Assembly (NCBI GenBank): GCA_963210315.1
Contig: OY723322.1
Span: 496,001 to 560,000 of the forward strand
Source of the DNA: Rhynchopus euleeides
Lineage: Eukaryota; Euglenozoa; Diplonemea; Diplonemida; Diplonemidae
DNA: 64,000 nt
Reading direction: 5' to 3'
Shown here: positions 31,301 through 41,096 of the stretch, one piece after another
Layout: each line of letters begins with the position of its first letter
How positions within the stretch are numbered: the first letter of the stretch is position 1
Translations under genes and position numbers: made by a program
The notes under the pieces: model-generated
Database searches by the model: none
What the model was told of the DNA's origin: nothing
Seen by the model: only the letters and a program-made list of their open reading frames with translations

Positions 31301-33508
31301 GGAGCCCCCTGTTGTGTTGGACTCTGCGATGGAGGTGGTTTCGTCGGATCCACCCTGCTGCTGTTGCTCCTCCCACTGCGACACCTCGGAGGCGTGGAAG
31401 GTGAATCCCAGGCAGTGGAGTATCGCACAGGCGACCTCCGACGCCTCGGCGGTGAGCAGCTGCGACTCCATAAAGTGCTGCAGGTCGGACCCGATGCTGT
31501 GCCCGATGAGGGCTCGGATAACCTCTGAGCATGTCACCATGTTCTGCGTCATGTTGCGTATCGCGCCCAGCGTGTTGAGGATGGCGAGGTCTGTCCTGCA
31601 TCGCGAGGCGAGCTGCCTCGCAGCCCGCTTCCCCCCCATGAAGGGCACGACGAGGCTGTCCGCAGTCACCGATGCGGCACCCAGAGATGCGGAGCTCCCG
31701 AAAGCAGTGTGGGGGCCGGGCTCGCCTCCGCAGGAATCGCCCTCCCCTCCCTGCTGCTGCGCTGCGCGCAGCGCATCCCTCACACCGCCACCCCCGCCCC
31801 TGAGGAACGAGCTCCGCACCGGGGGCGGCGGCAGCGCCACACCGGAGGCCCCCTCTCCCCTCTCGGCACTCTCCGCTGGCTGGGGATCGCCTGCGGCGAT
31901 CTGCGACTCCGGCAGCGGGTTTGGATCCGCAACATCGCCCCCTGCGACGGTTGAGGCGAGCGCGGCGAGGGCGGCTGCTGCAGCTGCGGCGGTGGCGGTG
32001 GCGGTGGCGGCGGTGTTGCCTTCCTCCCCACTCTCCATGATGTCGAAAGAAACAAAGCTGGGGCGCCTCCCAGAGGCGACCTGCGCATCCGGTTGGTCTG
32101 AAGTGTGGCTGGGGTGCGGCTCGCCGAGGGCAGTGCTGTGGCGGTGGCCCTGGTGCAGCAGCCTCGCCCCGCTGGACGCCACCTCCCTCTGCTTGAGGTG
32201 GTATACATTCTCGAGCATCTCGCCCAGCGCATCGGCAACCGCGGCGCCGAGGCCAGCCTCTCCAAATTTATCATGAACGCACTCCTCTGCGGTGACCATG
32301 CCCAACACCACTGTGTAGTTCTTCAGCAGCGCGATGGCACATGAGGATAGGGCGGAGACGCTGCGCCGCCTCCCCACAGACACAACGTCGGGCGCCGCCA
32401 TCGCATCGGAGATCTTCGAGGCAAACTGCGCGAGGTATTTCAGATGCAGCGCGGGGATCCCCTCCAGCACGCCCTCCTCGAGGATCAGGCTCTCCACCCC
32501 ACGCATGCACTCCGCAAGCGCATCGCACGGCGTTATGAAGTGGCTGGTGGGGGGCTCTGTGGCAGAGCCGGCGGACTGCCTGCGGCTGGCCTCATCCCCG
32601 TCGCAGGCAGGGGGTGGCGCATCCAGCAGCAGCTCCTGGCTCTGCGTGCAGTGGAGGCAAGTCAGGAGCGCCTTCGACAGGTCGAGCTTCTGCTCCTGAT
32701 CAAGGCGGCCCGCAGCAGCGTAATGCGCTGCGACCTGCATAGCAGCTGCCCGAGCCTCGGGGTCCGCCGATGGGGTGAGGAAGACCTCAACGCAGGCGAG
32801 CTCGCTTGCAGGGATGATGATCTGGGTTTCATCGTAGAGGACCTGCAGGCAGCCCATCAGGGCGACGCACAGCTTGGGGTGGTCCGGCGAGAGAGACAAG
32901 GCATCGACAACGGTTTTCCTCACCTGGACAGCCTCGACGTGGCTGAGGTCACGCACGTCGAGCCGGAGGCGGTGGATGAGTGCGTCTGCCACAACCTGGG
33001 CTTTCGCCGGATCCCGCATATGCTGCCGGAGGAAGACGGAGAGGGGTGCCGCGGCGAAGGTTTCCAAATCGATCCTCCCCGAGTGGTTGCTGTTCAGCCC
33101 GAAGGAGCATTCGGAGGCAGCCGGGGAGAGGAACCCATCGCTTGCCGACTCTGTGTAGGACACCTGCCCGTAGGATTGCCCCTCGGTGGGCCCGACCTCC
33201 ACACCCCGGGGTGCCTTGGAGGCAGTGGTGCCCTCGGCCTTGCCGCTGGCGGGTGTGGTTTCGCTGGGTATGGAGCCCCTCAGATTTTTCAGCTGCTTCA
33301 GGCGGTGCTGCACGTCCTCATCGATGGACTCCATCGCCAGGGGCGTGACGGGGCCATTGGGGTCTGACGTGGCAGGCGCGATGATTGCCGAGAAGGTGCC
33401 CTCTGGGGGGCGGTCCTCCTCTCCGAAGAAGTTGGAGAAGGGCTCGAGGGTGACCTCCTCGTCGCTTTCGATTTCAAACCCGGCTGCATCGTCGCCGACA
33501 GATGACAT
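28388..33508 (-). CDS. 1706-residue armadillo-type helical-repeat and coiled-coil protein, function unknown
   Basis: I do not recognise an orthologue. Visible structure: an acidic disordered N-terminus (1-130); an EF-hand-like stretch NSNHSGRIDLE near 140-150 lacking the final Glu; helical armadillo/HEAT-like repeats from about 165 to 1030, interrupted by a low-complexity Ala/Gly/Ser insertion around 480-640; long Ala-, Glu-, Arg- and Gln-rich coiled coil (about 1040-1530) with a Pro-rich break; a short Trp/Cys-containing globular segment (about 1570-1630); and a basic Ser/Arg-rich tail. No membrane segment or signal peptide is seen. The build suggests a cytoskeletal, flagellar or trafficking scaffold (inference). 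The start is uncertain: no AG separates the upstream (CT)n tract from the first ATG, so the next in-frame Met (residue 59) is an alternative. Confidence 0.8.
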   Translation of the reverse strand: MSSVGDDAAGFEIESDEEVTLEPFSNFFGEEDRPPEGTFSAIIAPATSDPNGPVTPLAMESIDEDVQHRLKQLKNLRGSIPSETTPASGKAEGTTASKAPRGVEVGPTEGQSYGQVSYTESASDGFLSPAASECSFGLNSNHSGRIDLETFAAAPLSVFLRQHMRDPAKAQVVADALIHRLRLDVRDLSHVEAVQVRKTVVDALSLSPDHPKLCVALMGCLQVLYDETQIIIPASELACVEVFLTPSADPEARAAAMQVAAHYAAAGRLDQEQKLDLSKALLTCLHCTQSQELLLDAPPPACDGDEASRRQSAGSATEPPTSHFITPCDALAECMRGVESLILEEGVLEGIPALHLKYLAQFASKISDAMAAPDVVSVGRRRSVSALSSCAIALLKNYTVVLGMVTAEECVHDKFGEAGLGAAVADALGEMLENVYHLKQREVASSGARLLHQGHRHSTALGEPHPSHTSDQPDAQVASGRRPSFVSFDIMESGEEGNTAATATATAAAAAAALAALASTVAGGDVADPNPLPESQIAAGDPQPAESAERGEGASGVALPPPPVRSSFLRGGGGGVRDALRAAQQQGGEGDSCGGEPGPHTAFGSSASLGAASVTADSLVVPFMGGKRAARQLASRCRTDLAILNTLGAIRNMTQNMVTCSEVIRALIGHSIGSDLQHFMESQLLTAEASEVACAILHCLGFTFHASEVSQWEEQQQQGGSDETTSIAESNTTGGSPWQRSAGVPYSMPRRMEVSAEPVVTALLCHSTHAPLVSAAVPLLFSIGKQMERDTARRRASFSSAAKPTEQAAARESWRLLYEKSPRVVEALAAALPSADQAGLGSACSQALLCLIGFPGGLQSCLDCPHGVASLIAGLPSDDPACRTSCLAALALLSQSCGRGRAEGLCCKSFISELVALLRKSGMGSETSASCLTLLGNVSSEHHGIASREYATCGAASTFIGIIRLSPSPQEQRLALSLLCDAMRSDADMRGAILSEHSLLEMVLRMMNASPDSRPVCGYALAALSLEGDAMCSLIGAEGGSGVACVAAAARAAASPLLTPHRKQLCAERLPALEQHDAQRQQQLARLQEQKGELAAKAAGLAEEATCLRCQAELLAGALVAAAPHAPCAVYGYLARHSAGLPAGAAAGVPLAQVRALAVAGQGAVAALAAAAAVAAGLPREEQEAVVPESRLTAAVTAAAEGGLWGAVGCLGAGGAARRLRAAFAPQAAVAAALSLAVAETALHAAEGRASHSQAGLLAAEAEAAALRQRHAEGAASLEAAEQRVAQLEQDSERYLAKARRYKRDLRAAEAGGARLRQQAEAALLAAEALEAERGRAGGVTLPSSAPQSDAVAQQRHSEELLQQRRLAQRYLQRAQEAESQVQQLEGAVAAAEASLRKAGSAPPPAPPPPPLPPADPPAEVHFYKQKLQSSLDVIAHLNAQLEAMKRAADAAVSPAKGGGGVLGALPGGVVQQDERLGGVAAEAEARQRALALKEQAVARREARASRREEECRAATAALAQREAVQGGDGGHRASFPRCAHTHKTKKLEGEVRLLAQTLKAEGHDTHDSQSFVEAFLACPFSKGGEVVFDLPLVESLQSWWGMIAPCFSSMYECFLAKRHRFLSELLTEASGKGKAEGKAKGQQQGLQPLDNPDVLPHRPVSGRGGHSAAKPVPPAVSQRASPYSRRLSLNVGHGGRSSRSRHPIS

Positions 33509-33533
33509 TGTGGGGCGGTGTGGGTGAGAGGGG

Positions 33534-33535
<2 letters not shown>

Positions 33536-33568
<33 letters not shown>
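33536..33568 (-). promoter_or_regulatory. (CT)n pyrimidine tract upstream of the armadillo gene
   Basis: On the coding strand this is an uninterrupted CT dinucleotide run 28-60 nt before the ATG, typical of a trans-splicing polypyrimidine tract. The first AG after it lies inside the reading frame (codons 8-9, GCAG at 33484-33481). Confidence 0.45.
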
Positions 33569-33569
<1 letters not shown>

Positions 33570-35472
33570 CAGAGCTACCGAAATTTGATTTGTTTTGGAA
33601 AATTGAAAAATACCCCAGATATTGTTTGTGCGAACAGCAGTGTGTTGGGGGATACTCTAAGAACTCTTCCCTTCTCGCTGATCCAATGAGCAGGAAGCAG
33701 CAGCCCAGGCTGCCTTTCGGAACTCACATGTGTGTGGGAGACGGGGGAAGCAAACAGTTGTCTAGCGAAAGCCAAGACACAGGGAGGGTCGGCCTTCACT
33801 AAAAGGGGAAGGGGGTGGGGGAGGAGGGGGAAGAAAGCGGAATAGTCTTCGCACTGCGTATCCCAAACAACCCCCAGCCCTGCCTTGTGGGGCAGTGCCT
33901 TGAGCCGGGTTGGCGTGGGCTATGCCATGGAGCCCTGGATACAGGGTGCCTGATGGGAGGTGTGTGGGTTGGGCTGGCAAAGCAATGACGCAGTGGTTAG
34001 GGAAGGGGGGGGGGGGAGAGGGAAGGCAAAGGCAATTTCTGCACCGGAGAGGTGAGGGAGGGGGGGAGTGGGGTGGGGCCTGCGCCGCAGTTCATTCGCC
34101 ATCGCTGTTCCTGTCCTGCCGGAGGTCCGGTCCACCGGGGACGTTCGCTGTGTGTGTGTCACTTGTTCAAAACTGATGTCACTTTTGCGACCAGTTTTTG
34201 TGGGGCACACACACGCAGCAGCTCATATCTTTTTTCCCACAACACTGTATCTGCGGCTGACATTCACCTCATTTCACGCGGATGATGCCAGAGCCAAATT
34301 GGCTGCGAAACAACGAGGACAACGAGGAGCTGGGGTGCTTCTCTGTCCCTTGCTCCACAAGCTGGTTGTGATCGGCATGTGATTTGACATGTTTTTGACA
34401 GGCAAAAAGAAAGAGGAAGGGGTGGGGGTGGGCAGTAAAGAGAGGCAGGCGAAGGAAGGGATCGGTGCCTGCTGGATCGAGAGCGCTACAGCAAAACGTG
34501 CCAACATAAAACCAAAGGGGGTGATGTTTGGCATGATTTGCTGTGCGAAGGCAGACCCCCGGGGGGGTGGGAGACACATGACCCAGCAGTGCACAGCTTC
34601 CCAGGTTTGGACACACGCATTTTTCCGAAGTTTTCAGGTCGGTCTCGCCTCAGGGATTCTGAGGCGGCTTGGGGCCTGGAGGCAACCCATTGATCTGAGG
34701 AGGCACATGCTTGTTCTTCCGCTGGGGGGGCGAAGTGTCCGCCTGTACCCCGCGGGAAGAGGCATGCGCACCTTGAGGATATGACCAGGGGATAAGATAG
34801 GTCTGGTTTTCCGGTTTTCAAAACCAGGGTTTCCCGGTTCCCGGTTTTCTGGAAAAAAAAAAAAAGGTCGGTCTCATTTTTGGCGGTTTTTCTTGTGACT
34901 TTGGGACAGTAAAACAGTCAGAAAAAACGCCATAAAAAAATAGAAAGTGACCCCATCGTGATCCGCACAGAGCTCAAATAGTCCAAAGAAGGCAGAGAAG
35001 CGGAGAAGAAAAATGGACCTAGCGGATGGCCCGGTGGGTGGTGACCTCGTCATGCAGGTCTCTTCTGTTTTGAAGGTGCACACATGGTGGACTCCAGCCA
35101 CCATGTCTAAGAGGGAGTCTAAGACTGCAGTCTGGAGGGCTGAGACGAGAACACAAACGACTTTCAAGCAGTCTTGAAGGTCGCCAAGCCTATTGGGGGC
35201 AACTAACAGATGAGATTTGTTTGTTGCCTGTCGTCACAGCTAGGTGCCCATCTCCTCGATAACGGAATGTGTGCAGAGATCTCGTGGACCCTTTGGCCAT
35301 TCTGTCGTGCACCCACTCCACCCACAACGCACACCTGTCACGAGTGGTCGCTCCCCCGTCCTCCTCCACCCTGAAGGTTGAACCCTCAAGGACCAGTGAT
35401 CTCCTGCTGGCCGGGCTGCGATACAGCGAAGCCTTCCTACTTACAAGCGAATCCAGACTGTAGTGAACAGAT

Positions 35473-35527
35473 GTTCACTACCGTGGCCTCCGGCGGCTGG
35501 GGGGCTCCGCCCCCCAGACCCCCCTGT
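35473..35527 (+). repeat. 55-bp interspersed repeat, copy 4
   Basis: Full-length copy identical to the consensus. It is preceded by GTAGTGAACA, which is the inverse of its own first bases, so the left border is palindromic. Confidence 0.85.
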
Positions 35528-35672
35528 GTAAAAGCATTGCACCAGACCGGTTTTTTGGTCGAGAGTCCAAACTTTCAAAGCAGCTGCTGCGCCTGCCCCA
35601 CCAAGCAGCCTCAGTACGACAGGACGCGCGCAGGCACCGGGCCTTCTCAGACTCTGGGAGGGTTTGCGCGGG

Positions 35673-35697
35673 TCGCGCGCGCCGAAGGCGCGCGCGA
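35673..35697. repeat. 11-bp GC hairpin with GAA loop
   Basis: TCGCGCGCGCC, loop GAA, GGCGCGCGCGA, followed by AAAAATTT as after the hairpin at 17857-17883. Confidence 0.9.
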
Positions 35698-36906
35698 AAA
35701 ATTTTCAAAACCAGAAAAACCGGAAAACGGCGCCAGAAAAAAAGTCTATCTTATACCCTGATATGACTGCAAAAAAAATTGAAAAAAAAGAACACGCCAA
35801 ACAATGCAAGCCATGAGGCTGTTGGATCGACACATCATTCCTCAACATTTCCCCGCGCACGCACAAAGTGGAGATCCCATGAACACGTCCGCCACCTCAC
35901 ACACTGCACAGGCTGCCAGGCACGGCTCCCATCGTGGAGAGCGTGACGAACAGGTTCTGTGACAAGATGGGTTGTTGGGTCGGTGGACTGAGATAGGGGA
36001 AGCGGAGGAAACAGCAACCTGGCCCCGAAGTTGTATGCATTTGCATTTTCAACCAAAATTGTGCGGGTTAGTTTGAATTCAAACCAAACCCGGGCAGTGT
36101 GGGTTGAATTGGACGCGATAGCCTTGTGGAGGGCCTGAAGCCTCTCGCGACTGGCTGTTGGGTGCAAATTCGAGCATTGATCACCCAGACACGGATAAGG
36201 CGCACCATCTGCGATCCAAAGGATGGGATGTCCTTCATCGCCTGTTGCGCTGCCCAGTTTTCCCATCTTGTGCTGCGAAAAACATGCAATATTGGCGGGC
36301 CAGATTGATTGTCGCCAAAAGAGAGAGGAGGGTCCGGGAGGGGTATCGCATTGACGGCGTGATCGGAGAAACCACGAACTGGCTCAGACCAACTCCCAAG
36401 CACTTCAATATTGCGATCTCTGGAGGGGTACGTAACGGGATGGTGGCGTACACCTGTGTTCCGGAGTGATTTTTCTTTCGGGTTTGCTACCTGGACTGCT
36501 TCGCCACCATGTGTGTCAGCGGGCTCGACAGTAGTCAGGCCCACAGTGAGGTGTTCTGAGTCGACCAGTGGTAGATGGGTCTGAATCCTGGGCCGAGTGC
36601 CCAGGTTTGCACACTGTGGGTATAAGAAGGGTTTCGGAAGTAAGACAAAGCGATACGGCGCTGGTATTTCAACAGAAATATCAAGACTGCCTTTGACGTG
36701 CGCTCTGCCGTCGGAGAGGGTGAGAGGAAAGTGGGGGATGGGTGTTGGCAAAAATGGTGACTATTTGATGTGAAGACAAATAAAGCTGGGTAGAAATAAG
36801 ATGCACAATCGGCACAAAAGGTGAAGGGACACATCTGCATCAACTTAACCGGAGGGGATCACAATACATATAGTCTGCCAACGTGGTAAAAGGACGCCGT
36901 GGCAAT

Positions 36907-38577
36907 TCATGCATCATAGGCGTTTCTCGTCCCGATACAGCCACGGCAGCCGAAAATCCTCCTCGGGTCGTACTTCCGCTTCGTGCGCAGCAGATCCCAG
37001 TACTTACTGCCCCAGTAAGCCCGCCCGATGTCACGGATCTCGTAAGAGGACTCCGAGAAGTAGGTCTGTGTCCCCAGGCGCTCACGCAGCTCTGTCTGCG
37101 ACGCCTCTGTGCAGAAGTAGAGGGTGACGGACTTGCGCATCGCCTCGCTGAGCGAGTTGTCCTCAGCCTGCGGGGACCCGATGTTGCCTGTCAGCCCGGA
37201 CGTGATGACCTGTGCCGAGTAGCCGGGGGTGGTCTCCGCGTGCTTGATGATGTAGTCGCTCAGCTCCTGTACCTCTTCCCGGGCAACCAGGGCGCTCGCA
37301 AGGCCGTTGGGGCTCGCACGCCACGGGTCGATGTAGTTGGAGGTCGGCCCCACAAGCAGCTCACGGAACCCCATTGCCTGGTACCAGTTGGGGAAGGCAA
37401 GGGTCTGGACAGGCACCCCTGTGGCCTGGAAGTGCGCAGCGAATGCAAGGGACTGCTCGTGGGTGGGGCCCCCTGACACGACAGCGGAGGTGGCGAAGAT
37501 CCAGGAATCGTTGGTGCAGTTCCCGTCATCGCTGTTGACCGACACAACGTATTGCACGGCAGCCCCGCTCTTGGTCACTTCGTTGTTGTAGCTGATGTGC
37601 GCGTTGACGAGCTCACGCATGCGCGCGCGGCCAGCGTCGCACATGTTACCAGCAGTCTGCCCCAGCATCACAGTGAAGCCATCGGCAGGGATGGGGTGAG
37701 CGCGCACCGTGATGTGTGTGATGATGCCCCAGGTGGACCCGCCACCCCCCTTCAGGGCGCGGAAGAGGTCGGCATACGGTCCGTCAGCAGTCACTGTGAC
37801 GTAGCGCCCGTTCGCCAGCACCATGTCAACAGACAGCAGGTTGTCAGCCCCCATCCCGAGGCTGGGCACCAGCGGACCGTGCCCACCTCCCAGCGTCCAC
37901 CCAACAAGCCCGACGGTCGCACAGCTGCCGGACGCAATGACCTTGCCGTGGGAAGCGGCAAACTCGTGTGCCTCTGAGAAGATCATCCCTGCGCCGAAGC
38001 GGAGCGACGGGGCACCCAGGCCGCTCTCATCCTCCAGGTCTGCCTCCTTCGAGCGCATCAGCGTCGTGCGAATGAGAATGCTGCCACCGTCGCAGAAGGG
38101 CTGGTTCCTGCCAAGCATCTCGTGGCCAGACCCGGCGACACCAATGCAGAGGCGATGCCTGCGGGCAAACTTCACCGCCGCACGGACGTGCTCTGCGTTC
38201 AGAACAAACACCACGAAGTCAGGGTCGCTGGGGCGCAGGGGCAGGTTGGTCGCCTGGGCTTTGCAGTAGTCGCTGCCAAACACACGCTCATCAGCGCACC
38301 TGGCGGACTCGTTCCCCTTCGTATACAGCGGCTCCATCTGCTCCAGACCGAGGCCGTACAGCGGCTCCGCCGGAAACCCCGCAATAGGTGTCGTGATAGG
38401 GGACACCATCGGGCCCCCCTCCTCCCTTGCCAGGAGGCGCGGGGCCTCCGGGTTCAGGCTCTCCCGCAGGTTGGCGATGTCGAGCGGGGTCGGCCAGCAG
38501 GCATCCCCGGGCTGTGAATACCTCCTCCGGTAACCCGTGCCTGCGAACAGGACGCAGGCGACTGCTGCGGCAAACAT
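36907..38577 (-). CDS. FAD-linked oxidase of the berberine-bridge/PCMH family, secretory N-terminus
   Basis: The protein is 556 residues. A hydrophobic N-terminus (MFAAAVACVLFAGTGY) suggests a signal peptide or anchor. The FAD-binding PCMH domain spans about 115-310: His152 in AGSGHEML sits where this family attaches FAD covalently, followed by GSCATVGLVGWTLGGGHG, SVDMVLANGRYVTV and KGGGGSTWGIIT. The C-terminal YWGSKYWDLLRTKRKYDP (about 525-542) is the berberine-bridge-enzyme tail that closes the active site. Such enzymes oxidise carbohydrates, alcohols or alkaloid-like substrates with O2, releasing H2O2; the substrate cannot be inferred. The gene is intron-free within the frame, with a well-placed acceptor 33 nt upstream. 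Confidence 0.88.
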   Translation of the reverse strand: MFAAAVACVLFAGTGYRRRYSQPGDACWPTPLDIANLRESLNPEAPRLLAREEGGPMVSPITTPIAGFPAEPLYGLGLEQMEPLYTKGNESARCADERVFGSDYCKAQATNLPLRPSDPDFVVFVLNAEHVRAAVKFARRHRLCIGVAGSGHEMLGRNQPFCDGGSILIRTTLMRSKEADLEDESGLGAPSLRFGAGMIFSEAHEFAASHGKVIASGSCATVGLVGWTLGGGHGPLVPSLGMGADNLLSVDMVLANGRYVTVTADGPYADLFRALKGGGGSTWGIITHITVRAHPIPADGFTVMLGQTAGNMCDAGRARMRELVNAHISYNNEVTKSGAAVQYVVSVNSDDGNCTNDSWIFATSAVVSGGPTHEQSLAFAAHFQATGVPVQTLAFPNWYQAMGFRELLVGPTSNYIDPWRASPNGLASALVAREEVQELSDYIIKHAETTPGYSAQVITSGLTGNIGSPQAEDNSLSEAMRKSVTLYFCTEASQTELRERLGTQTYFSESSYEIRDIGRAYWGSKYWDLLRTKRKYDPRRIFGCRGCIGTRNAYDA

Positions 38578-38610
38578 CTTCAGAAAAGGGGCGACGGCAG
38601 GATGACTGGC

Positions 38611-38636
38611 CTGGGGGGGGGGGGAGGGATGGGATG
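38611..38636 (-). promoter_or_regulatory. Candidate spliced-leader acceptor of the FAD oxidase
   Basis: The minus strand reads a CCATCCCTCCCCCCCC-type run ending directly in CAG, with AG at 38612-38611. The leader is 33 nt. This is the cleanest poly-C/AG acceptor in the window. Confidence 0.6.
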
Positions 38637-39339
38637 GTGGTGTTGGAATGACAATTGGCAGCCGCTGAGCGGAAGAGTGTATAGCGTATCAGTTCTCGTG
38701 CGTCGTCTTTCGTAGATATTCTGTACGATGCGGGTCCGCTAATCCAACATAGCAAACGGAAGAGTATGCAACTCTGTGATGAGGGGGGTTGCAGGGGGAA
38801 GGGGTGGGGTGTGTGTGTGTGTGGGGCAAACGAGCAACGCCCTCTCGATTATCCGGCGATTCGTTCCCTCTCCTACACCTTCCCCCTCCCCCCACCCAAT
38901 ATTTTGCTGTTTGGCAGCGCAACTTCTTTCGTACCTCCACTTCCTTGGCAACGTGTGCCGTGTCATCAGACCCATGCGCCTCGGCCCTCAGACCACAACA
39001 CCAACTCGATGGGGGGCGAGGCGGCTGCACCGACCCGACGACCCCTCCACCCATCGGCACACCACCTGTCTCTGCAGGCGAAGTGGATGTAACCCCTGCA
39101 CAAAGAGCTTCCCGGGAAGAAGGGTTGGCACATAAGCCCAATCCAAAAATATCCACGCGCTGGCAGCCCCCTTCATCTGCCAGCACTGCGGGGGGAAAGA
39201 GGCGAGGCAAGAACAGGGGGGTGTAGGGAGGGGGTCACTCCCTGGGGGGGGAGAGGGGGAGGCGACAGGAGGAAACCTGCAGAAACAGAGCAACGAGATG
39301 GCCACCCCTTCCGTGCCCCCACGTGCACCCCCCCCCCCC

Positions 39340-40493
39340 TAGGGAAAACCTTAAGGGGGGAACTTTACGGGATTTTTCACATAGGCGAGGAACACGCACA
39401 AAATGGCAGTAAACCTGAAACCCCGACCCCTGGGAGTATTTGGGGGCGGTCTGGGTGGTTTTTGGGGGTATTTGGCCACTTCTGAGCCAATCCGTGACCA
39501 TGCTCAAAAAAGTGTCATGGTTTGGTTCCGGCCCCCTCATTTGAACCACCCTTCCGAGCCCGTCCCGCCCAACTTGCCCGCAACATTCCGCCTTTTCTTG
39601 TCTTGGGTGGGCACTGATGCCTTCGGTTCAATTTGGGAGCAAATGCGTGTGACAAGCTTGGGAAGGAGCGTCTTCTCGCCGGCATTTCCTGATAACACTT
39701 GCTGCAGCGTACACCGACCACTGCGACTGCCGGTTTGCACACCGAATAAGGCTTTGTAACCCACACCGGCATATTTTCCAAAGACGCCAGCCCCAAAATC
39801 CACTCGCGCACCGTCTCCAGCCTCTCCTTTCCATCTACGGCTGAGTTCCCCAGCATTCTGACCGTTGTCCAGCATCTCTTTTAGCTCTGCAGTGCTGCAA
39901 TGAAGAGCTCGTGAGTGGGGGTGATGGTGCAGATGACGAGGATCATCGCCACTGAGAAGTGACACTGCAGTGCCGTGGAGCCGGGGTGACACAGGTTATA
40001 CACCACACCCACTTCGCTGTTGCCGTTACCCCTGATGAAGTCCCCGATGCATCCGACACCTCAGGGAGGGCACATAATAACGCCTCCCGAGCGACGCCCT
40101 TGCATTCGCAGACACACCCGGTCTTTGTTGAGGATGTCGGCAGAAACCTGACAGAACACTCGCTGAAATACCATTTTTTTGGCCCGATAGTACTCAGATG
40201 TCTCATCAGAGGCGGCAGAACGTGGTACATGACGGGGGATGCTGATGCCGCAGGTAACAGGGTGCTCGGGAGACTCACCCGGGGAGGGGTTCGGTACCAA
40301 ACCATGACACTTTTTTCAACACAGCGTTTCAGCCGCGTTCCGGGGCCCCAAAGTGGGTGTCCCACACCCAGGGGCGGTTTTTGGGGTGGTCTGGCCACTT
40401 TTTCAGCATTTTTGGGGGGTTTCTGGTCGAAAATTGCCAATGTCGAAAAATGTCGTAAAGTTGACGGATTTCGGTACCTTAAGACGGTCCCTA
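39340..40493. mobile_element. 1,154-bp fold-back element with roughly 200-bp imperfect inverted arms
   Basis: The left arm starts TAGGG...TTAAGG, followed by AACTTTACG and TTTTTCACAT, and ends with AAAAAAGTGTCATGGTTTGG near 39526. The right arm (40290-40493) is its inverted, diverged counterpart, ending CCTTAAG...CCCTA. The interior (about 39536-40290) encodes nothing I recognise. Poly-C runs adjoin both outer ends. Confidence 0.65.
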
Positions 40494-40867
40494 CCCCCCC
40501 CCCCCCCCCCAGGGCTGTAAATAAGGTTTGGGGGTCAGGAGTCGGGAGTCGGTTATTTACAGTCACCTAAGGTACCTGGGGTGGGGGGCTGGGGGGGACG
40601 GGCGGTCTCAAACCCTACTCAATCCTGCACGCATCCTGTAGTACGGCCACCTCTGCCGTGGAGAGTCCCATGGACCCTCCAGCAGTCGCCCACCATTCGG
40701 TCAGGGCGGACTGACTCGGCGCTTGCGGGGTCTTCCCGCGTGCGAGGTGGTCCGCGAAGAAGCACGCGACGCACAGCGCCATGTTGGCTGTCCCAGCCAA
40801 CCCCCCACTTCGCCCGCAGCGCCCCACACGCTGCGAGCACCTCACTCACGGCAGCAGTATTTGGCTG

Positions 40868-41096
40868 CATAGCTCTCAGTATTTCCCGTGCATGCAGCGC
40901 ATGCATCCACAAATTTTGTGGATGCATCCACACACAGCCTGGAGCTCCGAAGCCCTGCATGCAGGCCTGCCTGCAGTGGATGAATGCCTGTATGCCAAAT
41001 CGAAAATCCATTTTTTGACATTTTCGGGCATCCCTGGATGCCGTGGATGCATGCATGGATGCATCCACACCATCCACGGCCCCACTGAGAGCTATG
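40868..41096. mobile_element. 229-bp non-autonomous transposon, 13-bp TIRs, 7-bp target duplication (copy A)
   Basis: The ends CATAGCTCTCAGT and ACTGAGAGCTATG are perfect inverted repeats. The flanks are identical 7-mers, TTGGCTG at 40861-40867 and 41097-41103, a clear target-site duplication. It is an internally deleted relative of the 701-bp copy at 47739-48439: both share about 120 bp at the left and 100 bp at the right. Palindromic ATGCATCC/GGATGCAT strings fill the interior. Confidence 0.92.

Larger units (their letters stand above)
33509..36906. other. Intergenic tract with (CT)n tract, one 55-bp repeat and a GC hairpin
   Basis: The tract starts with the leader of the armadillo gene. 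It includes G runs near 34005 and 34055, A/T-rich stretches with CCGGTTTTCTGG-type palindromes near 34810, a 55-bp repeat copy at 35473 and a GAA-loop hairpin at 35673. A 227-codon open frame at 36068-36751 has no recognisable motif. I do not support a gene here. Confidence 0.5.

Noticed and set aside
36068..36751. A 227-codon minus-strand frame in the correct gene orientation
   Set aside because: No recognisable domain, atypical composition, no clear acceptor upstream; left as intergenic.
39943..40566. A 207-codon minus-strand frame overlapping a fold-back arm
   Set aside because: It runs through the inverted arm and poly-C tract; no transposase or reverse-transcriptase motif is visible.
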